Both the position numbers and the translations under genes were made by a program. The notes beneath the pieces are model-generated. The model saw only the letters and a list, made by a program, of their open reading frames with translations. It searched no databases and was not told the DNA's origin. Shown here piece by piece: positions 38,987 to 47,906 of a DNA stretch of 64,000 nucleotides (positions are counted from its first letter, which is position 1; each line of letters starts with the position of its first letter). The stretch is from Bacillus sp. SM2101. Its GTDB lineage: Bacteria > Bacillota > Bacilli > Bacillales > SM2101. The stretch spans positions 392,778 through 456,777 of the forward strand of contig NZ_JAEUFG010000001.1 in NCBI RefSeq assembly GCF_018588585.1. The letters run 5' to 3'.

Positions 38987-41590
38987 TTATACTCCTTTGA
39001 ATGTTTGACGATAAATTTCTTCTAACTCGGTAACTAATGGTAACTTTGGATTTGCTGGTGTACATTGATCTTCAAATGCTCTGTCTGCCAAAATTGCCAC
39101 TTTTTCTTCAAATTCTTTTTTATCTACACCATTCTCAGGTAAACTCATAGGAATATTTAGTTCTTTCGCTAATTTAATTACCGCTTGGATTAAGCTCTCT
39201 ACACCTTCTTCAGTTGTACGTGCTGGTAAACCTAATGCTTTAGCAATTTCAGCATAACGTTGATCAGCAATGAAATGTTTATATTTAGGGAATGCTGTAA
39301 ACTTTTTCGGTTTTGTTGCATTGAAACGAATAACATGTGGCATTAATAATGTATTTGCTCTACCGTGTGCAATATGGAACTCTGCACCCATTTTATGTGC
39401 CAAGCTATGATTAATACCTAAGAATGCATTTGCAAATGCCATACCTGCAATTGTAGATGCATTGTGCATTTTCTCTCTTGCAAGTTCATCTGCACCGTTA
39501 TGATAAGCTTTTGGTAAATATTCAAATACTAGTTGAATAGCTTTAATCGCTAAACCATCCGTATAATCATTTGCCATATTAGAAACGTAAGCTTCAATCG
39601 CATGTGTTAGAACATCCATACCAGTATCTGCAGTTACGTGCTTCGGAACTGTCATAACAAACTGTGGATCTACGATTGCAACATCTGGTGTTAATTCATA
39701 ATCTGCTAACGGATACTTGACATTGTTTTTCTTGTCTGTAATAACAGAGAATGGTGTTACCTCAGATCCAGTTCCTGAAGTTGTTGGTATTGCAACAAAT
39801 TTAGCTTTGTTTCCTAGTTTAGGATATTTGAACGTACGTTTACGAATGTCTAAAAACTTCTGTTTTAAGCCATGGAACGTTGTTTCTGGGTGTTCGTAAA
39901 ATAACCACATTCCTTTTGCAGCATCCATCGCTGATCCACCGCCAAGTGCAATGATGACATCAGGTTGGAATTCTTTCATCATTTCTGCACCCTTCATCAC
40001 AGTTTCAATAGATGGATCTGGCTCAACATTTGAGAAAATTTCACAATGGACGTAATCTTGACGTTTACGTAAATAATAAAGAACTTTATCAACATAGCCA
40101 AGCTTCACCATACCTGGGTCCGTTACAATCAATGCTTTTGAGATTTCAGGCATTTTTGCTAAATATTGAGTAGAATGCTTTTCAAAGTAAACTTTTGGCG
40201 GAAGCTTAAACCATTGCATATTGACATTCCTTTTCGCAATTTTTTTGATATTTAATAAGTTCGCTGTTCCAACATTTGAAGATACAGAGTTCTTACCGTA
40301 AGATCCACAACCTAATGTTAATGAAGGAATATATGCATTATAAATATCTCCGATTGCCCCTTGTGAAGATGGAGCATTCACAATGACACGACATGCTTTC
40401 ATACGTTTTCCATAAGCTTCTATGGTTTTTTGGTCTTCAGAATGGATGACAGCAGAGTGACCTAGACCTCCAAACTCTAGCATTTCTTCTGCACGAGTAA
40501 TCCCTTCCTCTGTATTATTAACTTTATAACAAGCTAGTACTGGACTAAGCTTTTCTCTTGAAAGTGGGTGAGCTTCACCTACACCTTTTAATTCAGCGAT
40601 TAGAATTTTAGTATCTTTTGGTACCTCTACACCAGCCATTTTTGCGATTTCATAAGCTGGTTTACCAACGATGTTTGGATTAACAGCACATTTGTTTTCA
40701 TCAATAACAAGTTTTTCTACTTTTTTCTTTTCGTTTTCTGATAAGAAGTGACAAGAATGATATATCATTTCTTTTTTCACTTCATCATAAATTTCTTTAT
40801 CGATAATAACAGCTTGTTCAGAAGCACAAATCATACCATTATCAAATGTTTTTGATAAAATTAAATCATTTACAGAACGTTTCACCTCAGCAGATTTTTC
40901 AATATAACAAGGTACGTTACCAGCACCTACACCTAACGCAGGTTTACCAGTACTATAAGCTGATTTAACCATTCCTGGGCCACCTGTCGCTAAGACGATC
41001 GCAACCCCATCATGATTCATTAATTGTTTTGTTGCTTCGATAGATGGCGTTTCTATCCATTGAATACAACCTTCAGGCGCTCCTGCTTTTACTGCTGCGT
41101 CACGAAGAATTCTTGCTGCTTCACTACTACATTTTTGTGCAGATGGATGGAAAGCAAAAATAATTGGGTTTCTAGTTTTAATTGCAATAATTGCTTTAAA
41201 CATCGTTGTTGATGTTGGATTTGTCACTGGTGTTACACCAGCAACAACACCTACTGGCTCTGCAACTTCGATTACACCTTCGTGTTCATTATCATTAATA
41301 ATGCCGACAGTTTTATCATATTTAACGTTATGATAAATATATTCAGTAGCAAAAATGTTTTTAATAATTTTATCCTCATAAACACCACGTTTTGTTTCAT
41401 CAACTGCTAGCTTAGCTAAGTGCATATGTTGATCTAATCCTGCTAAAGCCATTTCTTTTACTATGTCATTGATCATTTCTTGATCATAATTGCGAAATTC
41501 TTTTAAAGCTTTAGAACCACGATCAACTAAAGAATTAATCATTTTTGAAACATCTTGTTGTTGTTTTAATACTTTTTCTTCAACAGCCAT
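38987..41590 (-). CDS. adhE: Bifunctional acetaldehyde/alcohol dehydrogenase AdhE
   Basis: An 867-aa fusion. The N-terminal CoA-acylating aldehyde dehydrogenase domain (about 1-440) has its catalytic cysteine in SKTFDNGMICASEQAV. The C-terminal iron alcohol dehydrogenase domain has ALGGGSAMDAAKGMW, the metal histidines in GMDVLTHAIEAYVS and NHSLAHKMGAEFHIAHGRAN. It reduces acetyl-CoA to ethanol, regenerating NAD+. First gene of an operon with pflB; the upstream region holds two Fnr/Rex-like palindromes, fitting anaerobic or redox control. Confidence 0.97.
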   Translation of the reverse strand: MAVEEKVLKQQQDVSKMINSLVDRGSKALKEFRNYDQEMINDIVKEMALAGLDQHMHLAKLAVDETKRGVYEDKIIKNIFATEYIYHNVKYDKTVGIINDNEHEGVIEVAEPVGVVAGVTPVTNPTSTTMFKAIIAIKTRNPIIFAFHPSAQKCSSEAARILRDAAVKAGAPEGCIQWIETPSIEATKQLMNHDGVAIVLATGGPGMVKSAYSTGKPALGVGAGNVPCYIEKSAEVKRSVNDLILSKTFDNGMICASEQAVIIDKEIYDEVKKEMIYHSCHFLSENEKKKVEKLVIDENKCAVNPNIVGKPAYEIAKMAGVEVPKDTKILIAELKGVGEAHPLSREKLSPVLACYKVNNTEEGITRAEEMLEFGGLGHSAVIHSEDQKTIEAYGKRMKACRVIVNAPSSQGAIGDIYNAYIPSLTLGCGSYGKNSVSSNVGTANLLNIKKIAKRNVNMQWFKLPPKVYFEKHSTQYLAKMPEISKALIVTDPGMVKLGYVDKVLYYLRKRQDYVHCEIFSNVEPDPSIETVMKGAEMMKEFQPDVIIALGGGSAMDAAKGMWLFYEHPETTFHGLKQKFLDIRKRTFKYPKLGNKAKFVAIPTTSGTGSEVTPFSVITDKKNNVKYPLADYELTPDVAIVDPQFVMTVPKHVTADTGMDVLTHAIEAYVSNMANDYTDGLAIKAIQLVFEYLPKAYHNGADELAREKMHNASTIAGMAFANAFLGINHSLAHKMGAEFHIAHGRANTLLMPHVIRFNATKPKKFTAFPKYKHFIADQRYAEIAKALGLPARTTEEGVESLIQAVIKLAKELNIPMSLPENGVDKKEFEEKVAILADRAFEDQCTPANPKLPLVTELEEIYRQTFKGV

Positions 41591-41621
41591 TTGAAACTCC
41601 TCCTAATTTCTCGCTTAAAGT

Positions 41622-41639
41622 TTGTGAATGTTTTCACAT
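41622..41639. promoter_or_regulatory. Fnr/Rex-type palindrome 32 bp upstream of adhE
   Basis: TTGTGAATGTTTTCACAT. It contains a perfect Fnr core (TGTGA-N6-TCACA) and also fits the Rex operator TTGTGAA-N4-TTCACAA except for the last base. Its closeness to the start codon favours a repressor role. Confidence 0.7.
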
Positions 41640-41717
41640 GTGAATGTTAAAAAAAAGCAACTTACTTGATACTTTACGTTTTTTACTAAATTTATTAACT
41701 AACTATCTTACACGTTT

Positions 41718-41723
41718 ATTATA
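41718..41723 (-). promoter_or_regulatory. Candidate -10 element of adhE-pflB
   Basis: TATAAT in minus-strand reading. A start about seven bases downstream (near 41711) would place the distal palindrome close to -62, a known class I activator position. No good -35 is present, which fits activator dependence. Confidence 0.4.
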
Positions 41724-41764
41724 CTATCGATATGTTGCGAATAGTTACATTAAATTTGACGACA

Positions 41765-41782
41765 TTGTGAATAATTTCACAT
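41765..41782. promoter_or_regulatory. Second Fnr/Rex-type palindrome upstream of adhE
   Basis: TTGTGAATAATTTCACAT, again a perfect TGTGA-N6-TCACA core and a near-perfect Rex operator, 143 bp from the first site. It also lies about 150 bp upstream of the divergent rsfA-family gene. Confidence 0.65.
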
Positions 41783-41930
41783 ACGTTATTAAACTGATAT
41801 CCTCGACTTTTACTCCTTTTAATCCTTAAAAAAACTAGTAAATGTATAAAAATTATAATAGCCGTCCATTCTATTAATAGAAAATCTACTATATAGTAAA
41901 TTAAATTTTTCAGAAGATAGGAGTGTTTAT

Positions 41931-42653
41931 GTGAAAGTTCGTCAAGATGCATGGTCTCATGAAGAAGACCTATTACTCGCAGAAACAGTACTTCGCTATA
42001 TTCGTGAAGGTGGAACTCAGTTATCAGCCTTCGAAGAAGTTGGTGATAAGCTTAACCGAACTTCTGCTGCTTGTGGATTTCGGTGGAACGCGGAAGTAAG
42101 AGGAAAGTATGATCAAGCTATCGCCATTGCGAAAAAGCAAAGAAAAGAAAGAAAGAGAGCGTTAGACAGATTAAAGAAGCAAGATGAGCTTCCTAGTACA
42201 ATTTCACTACCACAGATTACTACAGTTGATGATAACCATCCAGTAGAGAGCTATAATCTAAATAATGAGTTCACGACAGAGTTGTTGACTACGCCAGTGA
42301 CGACATCAGTTCCACCTATAGAGCCATCAGCTGGATCAAATTCAATATCTCTAGAAGATTGCATTTCTTATTTAAAAGAACTTAAAGTACAAGATCAACA
42401 TTCAATGAGATTGCAGCAGGAAAATGTACAATTACAACAAGAAAACCAAACTCTTTCAAAGCAAAATAAAGAACTAGTTATAAAGCTTGAAAAAATGTCC
42501 GAAAAGCAATCTATGATACAAGAAGACTATCAAGCATTAGTACAAATTATGGATCGAGCACGAAAAATGGTTTTATTTGATGATAATGAAGAAAGACCTT
42601 CTCCAGCTTTTAGAATGGATAAAAACGGAAACTTAGAACAATTAGCTAAGTAA
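41931..42653 (+). CDS. RsfA family transcriptional regulator
   Basis: A 240-aa protein with an N-terminal Myb/SANT-like DNA-binding domain (RQDAWSHEEDLLLAETVLRY, then SAACGFRWNAEVRGKY), a low-complexity linker, and a C-terminal coiled coil rich in Gln/Glu (QQENVQLQQENQTLSKQNKE). This is the layout of RsfA, a prespore regulator under SigF/SigG control in B. subtilis, and its paralogues. The GTG start at 41931 follows AGGAG at seven bases. It is divergent from adhE and ends in a strong terminator. Confidence 0.85.
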   Translation: MKVRQDAWSHEEDLLLAETVLRYIREGGTQLSAFEEVGDKLNRTSAACGFRWNAEVRGKYDQAIAIAKKQRKERKRALDRLKKQDELPSTISLPQITTVDDNHPVESYNLNNEFTTELLTTPVTTSVPPIEPSAGSNSISLEDCISYLKELKVQDQHSMRLQQENVQLQQENQTLSKQNKELVIKLEKMSEKQSMIQEDYQALVQIMDRARKMVLFDDNEERPSPAFRMDKNGNLEQLAK

Positions 42654-42656
42654 AAA

Positions 42657-42684
42657 ACGTGGTCTATCTTTAGACCACGTTTTT
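42657..42684. terminator. Bidirectional terminator after rsfA-family gene
   Basis: Stem ACGTGGTCTA-tctt-TAGACCACGT (42657-42680) flanked by A and T runs, between convergent rsfA and tcdA. Confidence 0.88.
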
Positions 42685-42738
42685 GTCATTGTCGGAACGA
42701 GAAGAACCAAGTCGATCTCAGATAAATGTAGCGTATTT

Positions 42739-43506
42739 TTAGCCCTGATTTACTCGTTTAATTGGTATATCTGTTAACAATTCAGTAACCACATGACTTG
42801 CCATTATTAGCCCTGCTACTGATGGAACAAAAGCATTGGATGATGGTGGCATTTTAGCTTTTCTAATGGGTGTATTTTCATCAGGTACAATTTTCTTGCG
42901 AATATCTTCCCGAATCACAATAGGACTCTCGTCAGAAAATACTACTTTAATCCCCTTACGGATACCCTCTTTTCTTAACTTCGTTCGAATAACTTTTGCA
43001 ATAGGATCAGTGTGAGTTTTGGAAATATCAGCTATTTTAAAACGTGTAGGGTCCATTTTATTTGCTGCACCCATACTTGAAATAATTGGAATTTTTCTCT
43101 GCAAGCATTCCTTCATTAAATGGATTTTGTAACAAATCGTATCAGACGCATCTATAACAAAATCTATTCCATAACTAAAAAATTCCTCATACGTCTCCTC
43201 TGTATAAAACATTTTCAACGCAATCACTTGACATTCTGGATTAATATCTTTTATACGGTCCTTCATGAGGTCAGCTTTTGGCTTACCGACTGTTGAGAGT
43301 AAAGCGTGAATTTGTCGATTTACATTTGTAATATCGACATCATCCTTATCAACTAATACAAGCCTTCCTACACCAGATCGAGCTAGTGCTTCAGCTGCAA
43401 ATGAACCTACACCACCAATTCCAAGTACTGCCACTGTGCTATTTTTTAAAATGTTTAATCCTTCTATCCCAATCGCTAATTCATTTCTAGAAAATTGATG
43501 TAACAT
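42739..43506 (-). CDS. tcdA: tRNA threonylcarbamoyladenosine dehydratase TcdA
   Basis: A 255-aa E1-like ATP-dependent enzyme that cyclises t6A37 to ct6A in ANN-decoding tRNAs. It shows the nucleotide-binding loop TVAVLGIGGVGSFAAEALAR, the adenylation segment LVDKDDVDITNVNRQ, and VIDASDTICYKIHLM. The ATG at 43506 is preceded by GGAG at eight bases; an in-frame upstream start at 43539 is unlikely. Equivalent to yrvM, which flanks 6S RNA in B. subtilis too. Confidence 0.94.
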   Translation of the reverse strand: MLHQFSRNELAIGIEGLNILKNSTVAVLGIGGVGSFAAEALARSGVGRLVLVDKDDVDITNVNRQIHALLSTVGKPKADLMKDRIKDINPECQVIALKMFYTEETYEEFFSYGIDFVIDASDTICYKIHLMKECLQRKIPIISSMGAANKMDPTRFKIADISKTHTDPIAKVIRTKLRKEGIRKGIKVVFSDESPIVIREDIRKKIVPDENTPIRKAKMPPSSNAFVPSVAGLIMASHVVTELLTDIPIKRVNQG

Positions 43507-43664
43507 ATTCTCAACTCCGTTTGTCACAAACTTATTCAATGTTTTCCGATAAAAATAATATCATAAATTATAAGAAATACAAGATTTGAAGATCATTTTT
43601 TCGTCAAAATACAAAATGTAACAGTCTTGGCAAAAAGTTGTTTTGTAACGTTGCCGTCGTTATC

Positions 43665-43727
43665 TAGAACAAAAGCTGCTACGAACTTTAACTGGGGGCA
43701 CGTTTATTTCTTAGAAAAACAGCCCAT
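43665..43727. repeat. Remnant of MITE-like repeat
   Basis: The stretch from 'aaagctgctacgaac' to 'gaaaaacagccc' matches the interior and end of the copy at 7587-7675. Only one terminal arm is intact. It sits between the 6S RNA terminator hairpin and tcdA. Confidence 0.5.
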
Positions 43728-43791
43728 TGTAAGATCCTCAAGCTACGTCTGTTACAAATGTATGGCATTTATGTACTCTAAATAGCTACAA

Positions 43792-43818
43792 AAACCCTAT
43801 ACATCATGTATAGGGTTT
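43792..43818. terminator. Hairpin downstream of 6S RNA
   Basis: Perfect stem AAACCCTATACAT / ATGTATAGGGTTT (43792-43818), followed by T in minus-strand reading and, after a few bases, by T on the plus strand. It would stop readthrough from the 6S RNA and aspS side. Confidence 0.75.
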
Positions 43819-43837
43819 ACCTTTTTTATTTTATTAT

Positions 43838-44031
43838 AACGGAAGTCCCAATTGTGCCGTCGATGCCTTCGTTTTGATCCCGCACTCCGCAGGTGGGTGC
43901 CCTGTTCCAAATGTTAGTACGTCCTTATAATCCAGAAGGCATGTACGCCGTTTGAAAACTCAAGCTCCCGTATAACTTATTGTTCGGTCAAAACAATAGG
44001 TTATAAGACGAACACATCAGGACTTTCAAGT
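43838..44031 (-). ncRNA. bsrA: 6S RNA (6S-1, BsrA type)
   Basis: In minus-strand reading a 5' GAAAGTCCTGATG pairs with a 3' GGGACTTCC, forming the closing stem of an RNA of about 190 nt. The interior has the conserved 6S segments GAGTTTTCAAACGGCG, CATGCCTTCTGGATTATAAG and CCACCTGCGGAGTGCGGG. 6S RNA binds the SigA holoenzyme as a promoter mimic in stationary phase. The position between aspS and tcdA (yrvM) is exactly that of bsrA in B. subtilis. Ends are estimated from the stem. Confidence 0.93.
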
Positions 44032-44037
44032 TCTGTT

Positions 44038-44069
44038 ATTATAATATCACACCAATTTACAGTTATCAA
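44038..44069 (-). promoter_or_regulatory. Promoter of 6S RNA
   Basis: TTGATA (44064-44069), 17-bp spacer, TATTAT (44041-44046), with an overlapping TATAAT at 44038-44043. The implied start at about 44031-44034 fits the 5' end of the 6S stem. Confidence 0.65.
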
Positions 44070-44090
44070 GTTGAGGAAATATTGGACATA

Positions 44091-45863
44091 TTAGCTTTTT
44101 TTCACAGTTAACGCTAAGTTAAGTTCAGCTAATTGTTCGATGCTTACTTCTCCAGGTGCGTCTGTTAGTAAATCGCTAGCACTAGCAGTTTTCGGAAAAG
44201 CAATCGTATCACGTAGATTAGAACGACCTGCTAAGATCATGACAATTCGATCTAAACCTAAAGCAATACCTCCGTGAGGTGGTGTCCCATATTCAAATGC
44301 TTCCATCAAAAAGCCAAATTGTTCGTTAGCTTCTTCCTTTGTAAAGCCTAAAGCTTTAAACATTTTTTCTTGTAACTCTCTTTCATATATACGCAGTGAC
44401 CCTCCACCTAATTCATAGCCGTTTAACACTAAATCATATGCAACAGCTTTTACGCGAGAAGGGTCTGTATCTAACAATTCAATATCTTCTCGGGCAGGCA
44501 TTGTAAAAGGATGGTGTGCTGCGTAATAACGCCCTTCTTCATCATCATGCTCTAATAAAGGCCAGTCTGTTACCCACAGGAAATTAAATTTATTTTCATC
44601 AATTAAGTTTAGTTCTTTTCCTAGCTTTATGCGCAATGCACCAAGAGCATCTGCCACAACTGCTTTTTTATCAGCGACGAATAATAATAAGTCACCTGCA
44701 ACAGCTTCTAAAGAAGAAATAAAGCCATTTTGTTCTTCTTCACTGAAAAACTTTGCAATTGGACCTTTAAGCCCTTCTTCCTCAACTTTTAACCAAGCTA
44801 ACCCTTTTGCGCCATAAACACTAACAAAATCAGCTAAAGCATCTATATCTTTTCGAGAAAAGGAGGTCGCAGCACCTTTCACATTAAGTGCCTTGACTTG
44901 GCCACCTGAATTAACAGCCCCTGAAAACACTTTAAATCCACAGTCCTGAACTTGTTCCGATAAGTCTATTAACTCCATCTCAAAGCGCGTATCAGGTTTA
45001 TCAGAACCGAATCTATCCATAGCTTCGTCATAGGTCATGCGTGGAAACGGAAGCGATACTTCAAGACCTTTAACATCACTCATGACTCTTGACATCATTT
45101 GCTCTGTCATCGAAATAATATCCTCTTGATCCATAAAGGAAGTTTCGATATCAATTTGGGTAAATTCAGGTTGGCGATCTGCTCGTAAATCTTCATCTCT
45201 GAAACAACGTGCAATTTGATAATATTTTTCGATGCCACCTACCATTAACAATTGTTTGAATAATTGAGGTGATTGTGGTAAAGCATAAAACTCTCCCTCA
45301 TGAACACGACTAGGTACTAAATAATCACGCGCTCCTTCTGGTGTACTCTTTGTTAGAATTGGCGTCTCAATATCTAAAAACCCTTCATCATCTAAATATG
45401 ATCTAATTGATTTCGTAATATTATGGCGCATTTTTAACGTATCAAATATGACTGGTCTTCGAAAATCTAGGTAGCGATACTTTAAGCGGGTATCTTCAGA
45501 AACCTCTGATTGATCAGCAATTACAAAAGGAGGTGTTTTTGCTGAATTAATGATTGTAACCTGTTCTGCGTGTACTTCAATTTTTCCAGTACTAAGGTTT
45601 TCGTTAATCGTGCCCTCTTCACGAGCAACTACATTACCCTCTATATGAAGAACAAATTCATTTCTTACTTTCTCTGCTATACTTAAAGCTTCAGGAGACA
45701 TTTCTGGATTAAATACTACTTGAACGATCCCCGTACGGTCACGTAAATCAACAAATATTAAGCCACCTAGGTCACGTCTTTTTTGTACCCACCCTTTTAA
45801 TTTTACTTTTTCTCCAATTGCCTGCTCTGTTACTTGCCCACAAAAATATGATCTTCCAAACAT
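44091..45863 (-). CDS. aspS: Aspartyl-tRNA synthetase
   Basis: A 590-aa class IIb synthetase of the bacterial type. It has an OB-fold anticodon-binding N terminus ([20 protein letters not shown]), class II motif 2 in [17 protein letters not shown], the bacterial GAD insertion, and motif 3 in [20 protein letters not shown]. The end of the protein keeps the normal C-terminal length. It follows hisS by 10 bp and is controlled by the same T-box. Confidence 0.97.
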   Translation of the reverse strand: MFGRSYFCGQVTEQAIGEKVKLKGWVQKRRDLGGLIFVDLRDRTGIVQVVFNPEMSPEALSIAEKVRNEFVLHIEGNVVAREEGTINENLSTGKIEVHAEQVTIINSAKTPPFVIADQSEVSEDTRLKYRYLDFRRPVIFDTLKMRHNITKSIRSYLDDEGFLDIETPILTKSTPEGARDYLVPSRVHEGEFYALPQSPQLFKQLLMVGGIEKYYQIARCFRDEDLRADRQPEFTQIDIETSFMDQEDIISMTEQMMSRVMSDVKGLEVSLPFPRMTYDEAMDRFGSDKPDTRFEMELIDLSEQVQDCGFKVFSGAVNSGGQVKALNVKGAATSFSRKDIDALADFVSVYGAKGLAWLKVEEEGLKGPIAKFFSEEEQNGFISSLEAVAGDLLLFVADKKAVVADALGALRIKLGKELNLIDENKFNFLWVTDWPLLEHDDEEGRYYAAHHPFTMPAREDIELLDTDPSRVKAVAYDLVLNGYELGGGSLRIYERELQEKMFKALGFTKEEANEQFGFLMEAFEYGTPPHGGIALGLDRIVMILAGRSNLRDTIAFPKTASASDLLTDAPGEVSIEQLAELNLALTVKKS

Positions 45864-45873
45864 AAGAATCCCC

Positions 45874-47145
45874 CTATTGTATGTTTTCCATTACATATGA
45901 CGTAAAATCATTCAGATTTATTTCACTTTGTTCACCAGTACTCATATTTTTTACATTAATTACGTTTCTCTCTATCTCTTCGTCACCTAATACAGCGACA
46001 AATTTTGCTTGTAACCTGTCAGCCGCTTTGAATTGAGCTTTTAATTTCTTGTCTTGATAATCTTTCTCCGCAATTAATCCAGCATTCCGTAATTGATGTA
46101 CTAGGGAGACGGACATATCCTTCGCTTTTTCTCCTAGCGTAACAACGTAACAATCGATGTGACTCGTTATTGGAAGCTGTATCTTCTCGGCATCGATTGC
46201 TGCTAACAGTCGTTCTATACTTAGCGCAAACCCTACACCAGGAGTTTCTGGCCCACCAATACTCTGTACTAAACCGTTATATCTACCCCCACCACATAAA
46301 GTTGTAATGGAACCAAAGCCTTCTGCATTACTCATTATTTCAAATGCGGTATGATTATAATAATCAAGTCCTCGTACTAGGCGAGCGTCTACTTCAAAGG
46401 GAATGTGTAGGCTTGTTAAATACGTCTGAACCTTATCAAAATATATTTTTGATTCATCATTTAAATATTCCAATATGGAAGGTGCTGAATTCATCAATTC
46501 ATGACCTTGATCCTTTTTACAATCTAAAATTCTTAACGGATTTTTCTCTAATCTGGTTTGACAATCGGTGCAAAACTCATCAATTTTAGGTTCAAAGTGC
46601 TTAATAAGGGCATCACGATGAGCCACTCTACTTTCTTGATCACCTAAGCTGTTGATAACAAGTTTTAAATTTGTAAGCCCTAAGCTTTTGTATAAGTCCA
46701 TTGCTATTGCAATTACTTCAGCATCAATTGCAGGGTCATTACTTCCGAGCGCTTCTATGCCAAATTGAACAAATTGACGAAACCTTCCTGATTGCGGTCT
46801 TTCGTAACGAAACATTGGGCCAATATAAAATAGTTTTGTAGGCTGATTAGGACTCCCGTACATCTTTTTTTCTACAAAAGCTCGAACAACCGATGCTGTG
46901 CCCTCAGGCCTTAATGTTAAACTCCTTTGTCCTCTGTCCTCAAATGTATACATCTCTTTTTGGACGATATCTGTTGTTTCTCCTACCCCTCTAGCAAATA
47001 GCTCTGTATGTTCAAAAACTGGCGTCCGGAGTTCCTTGTAATTATATTTCCCACACAACTCTCTAGCTTTTTCTTCAACATATTGCCAGCGCTCAACTTC
47101 ATCCGGGAGAATATCTTGTGTTCCCCTTGGTATTTGATAAGACAT
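45874..47145 (-). CDS. hisS: Histidyl-tRNA synthetase
   Basis: A 423-aa class II synthetase starting [20 protein letters not shown]. The histidine-specific segments are [31 protein letters not shown] (motif 2) and the '[14 protein letters not shown]' histidine-A motif. The C-terminal anticodon-binding domain is intact. The ATG at 47145 is preceded by AGGAGGAAAA; a longer frame to 47169 overlaps the terminator of the leader and is unlikely. First gene of hisS-aspS. Confidence 0.97.
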   Translation of the reverse strand: MSYQIPRGTQDILPDEVERWQYVEEKARELCGKYNYKELRTPVFEHTELFARGVGETTDIVQKEMYTFEDRGQRSLTLRPEGTASVVRAFVEKKMYGSPNQPTKLFYIGPMFRYERPQSGRFRQFVQFGIEALGSNDPAIDAEVIAIAMDLYKSLGLTNLKLVINSLGDQESRVAHRDALIKHFEPKIDEFCTDCQTRLEKNPLRILDCKKDQGHELMNSAPSILEYLNDESKIYFDKVQTYLTSLHIPFEVDARLVRGLDYYNHTAFEIMSNAEGFGSITTLCGGGRYNGLVQSIGGPETPGVGFALSIERLLAAIDAEKIQLPITSHIDCYVVTLGEKAKDMSVSLVHQLRNAGLIAEKDYQDKKLKAQFKAADRLQAKFVAVLGDEEIERNVINVKNMSTGEQSEINLNDFTSYVMENIQ

Positions 47146-47171
47146 ACATTTTCCTCCTAAATTAACCAAAA

Positions 47172-47512
47172 TAAAAAACTCCCATCCCTACTATTCGTAG
47201 GGACGAGAGTTATCATTTACCCGTGGTGCCACCCTAGTTGAAGCATTATTCATCTGCTTCCACTTAGTCAGTTAACGCCTGATTACGTCCTTCTCCTAGT
47301 CAAACCTTGTTACTTGTAAACGTTCAAAAAACTCTTGACCATTTTCAGTTAACAATTGATAATTTTTCAGAGAGAAACCTCCAGAGTGTTCATTCGTTAA
47401 GTCAGCATGACGAAATGCTTTCAGCCTAATGGCATTTCTTCTCTTTTCATGTGAATCCTTAACTACTGTTCTCTTTCACTGGTTGCTTCAATATTATTTT
47501 CAGAAAGAATTT
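47172..47512 (-). promoter_or_regulatory. T-box riboswitch of hisS-aspS
   Basis: In minus-strand reading the T-box core AGGGTGGCACCACG (47222-47235) precedes a terminator (CTCGTCCCTAC...GTAGGGATGGGAG plus T run, about 47172-47209). Stem I elements AGTAGTTAAGGA and GGCTGAAAGC lie upstream. The bulge TGGC would pair with GCCA, matching the G73 discriminator of tRNA-Asp rather than the C73 of tRNA-His. A GAC triplet (47401-47403) is a candidate Asp specifier. Confidence 0.92.
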
Positions 47513-47518
47513 TATATT

Positions 47519-47547
47519 ATCATACGTATGAACAGAAAACTTGTCAA
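47519..47547 (-). promoter_or_regulatory. SigA promoter of the hisS-aspS T-box transcript
   Basis: TTGACA (47542-47547), 17-bp spacer, TATGAT (47519-47524) in minus-strand reading, directly upstream of the T-box leader. Confidence 0.85.
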
Positions 47548-47563
47548 GAGAATTCGATAATTA

Positions 47564-47740
47564 TTATGATCTATGCAAGTGTTTTTTTAGTTTTTTTATA
47601 TCTTTCACTGCTAATCCATACTCCGACGCCAATTCTATTAATGTAGAATCATTCTCTCTTTGAATAAAGTCATGGAAATCCACACCGAATAATTGATTGC
47701 CTTCTTTTCCACTAATCGCACTTTTCTCACTATATCTCAC
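47564..47740 (-). CDS. Small conserved protein with HTH-like C terminus
   Basis: A 58-aa protein whose C-terminal half (TLIELASEYGLAVKDIKKLK) has the spacing of a helix-turn-helix, like a sigma region 4 fragment. In B. subtilis a small gene (yrzK) lies at the same place upstream of hisS, and this may be its counterpart. The GTG at 47740 follows AAAGGAAG at seven bases; an ATG at 47764 lies upstream of that site. It overlaps nothing but lies just outside the hisS promoter. Function unknown. Confidence 0.6.
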   Translation of the reverse strand: MRYSEKSAISGKEGNQLFGVDFHDFIQRENDSTLIELASEYGLAVKDIKKLKKHLHRS

Positions 47741-47906
47741 AATAAAACTTCCTTTCCACACCATTTTCTACTGCATTTATATTTCTCTACGTAATAATTG
47801 TAGTTTTCCCTTCTGGCTGAAAATATTTCATTAAATATACAAGGAAATATAAAAAAATTAGCGAAAGAGTAAAGATGGCAAAAAGCTAATAGAGGAGGTA
47901 CATTGT

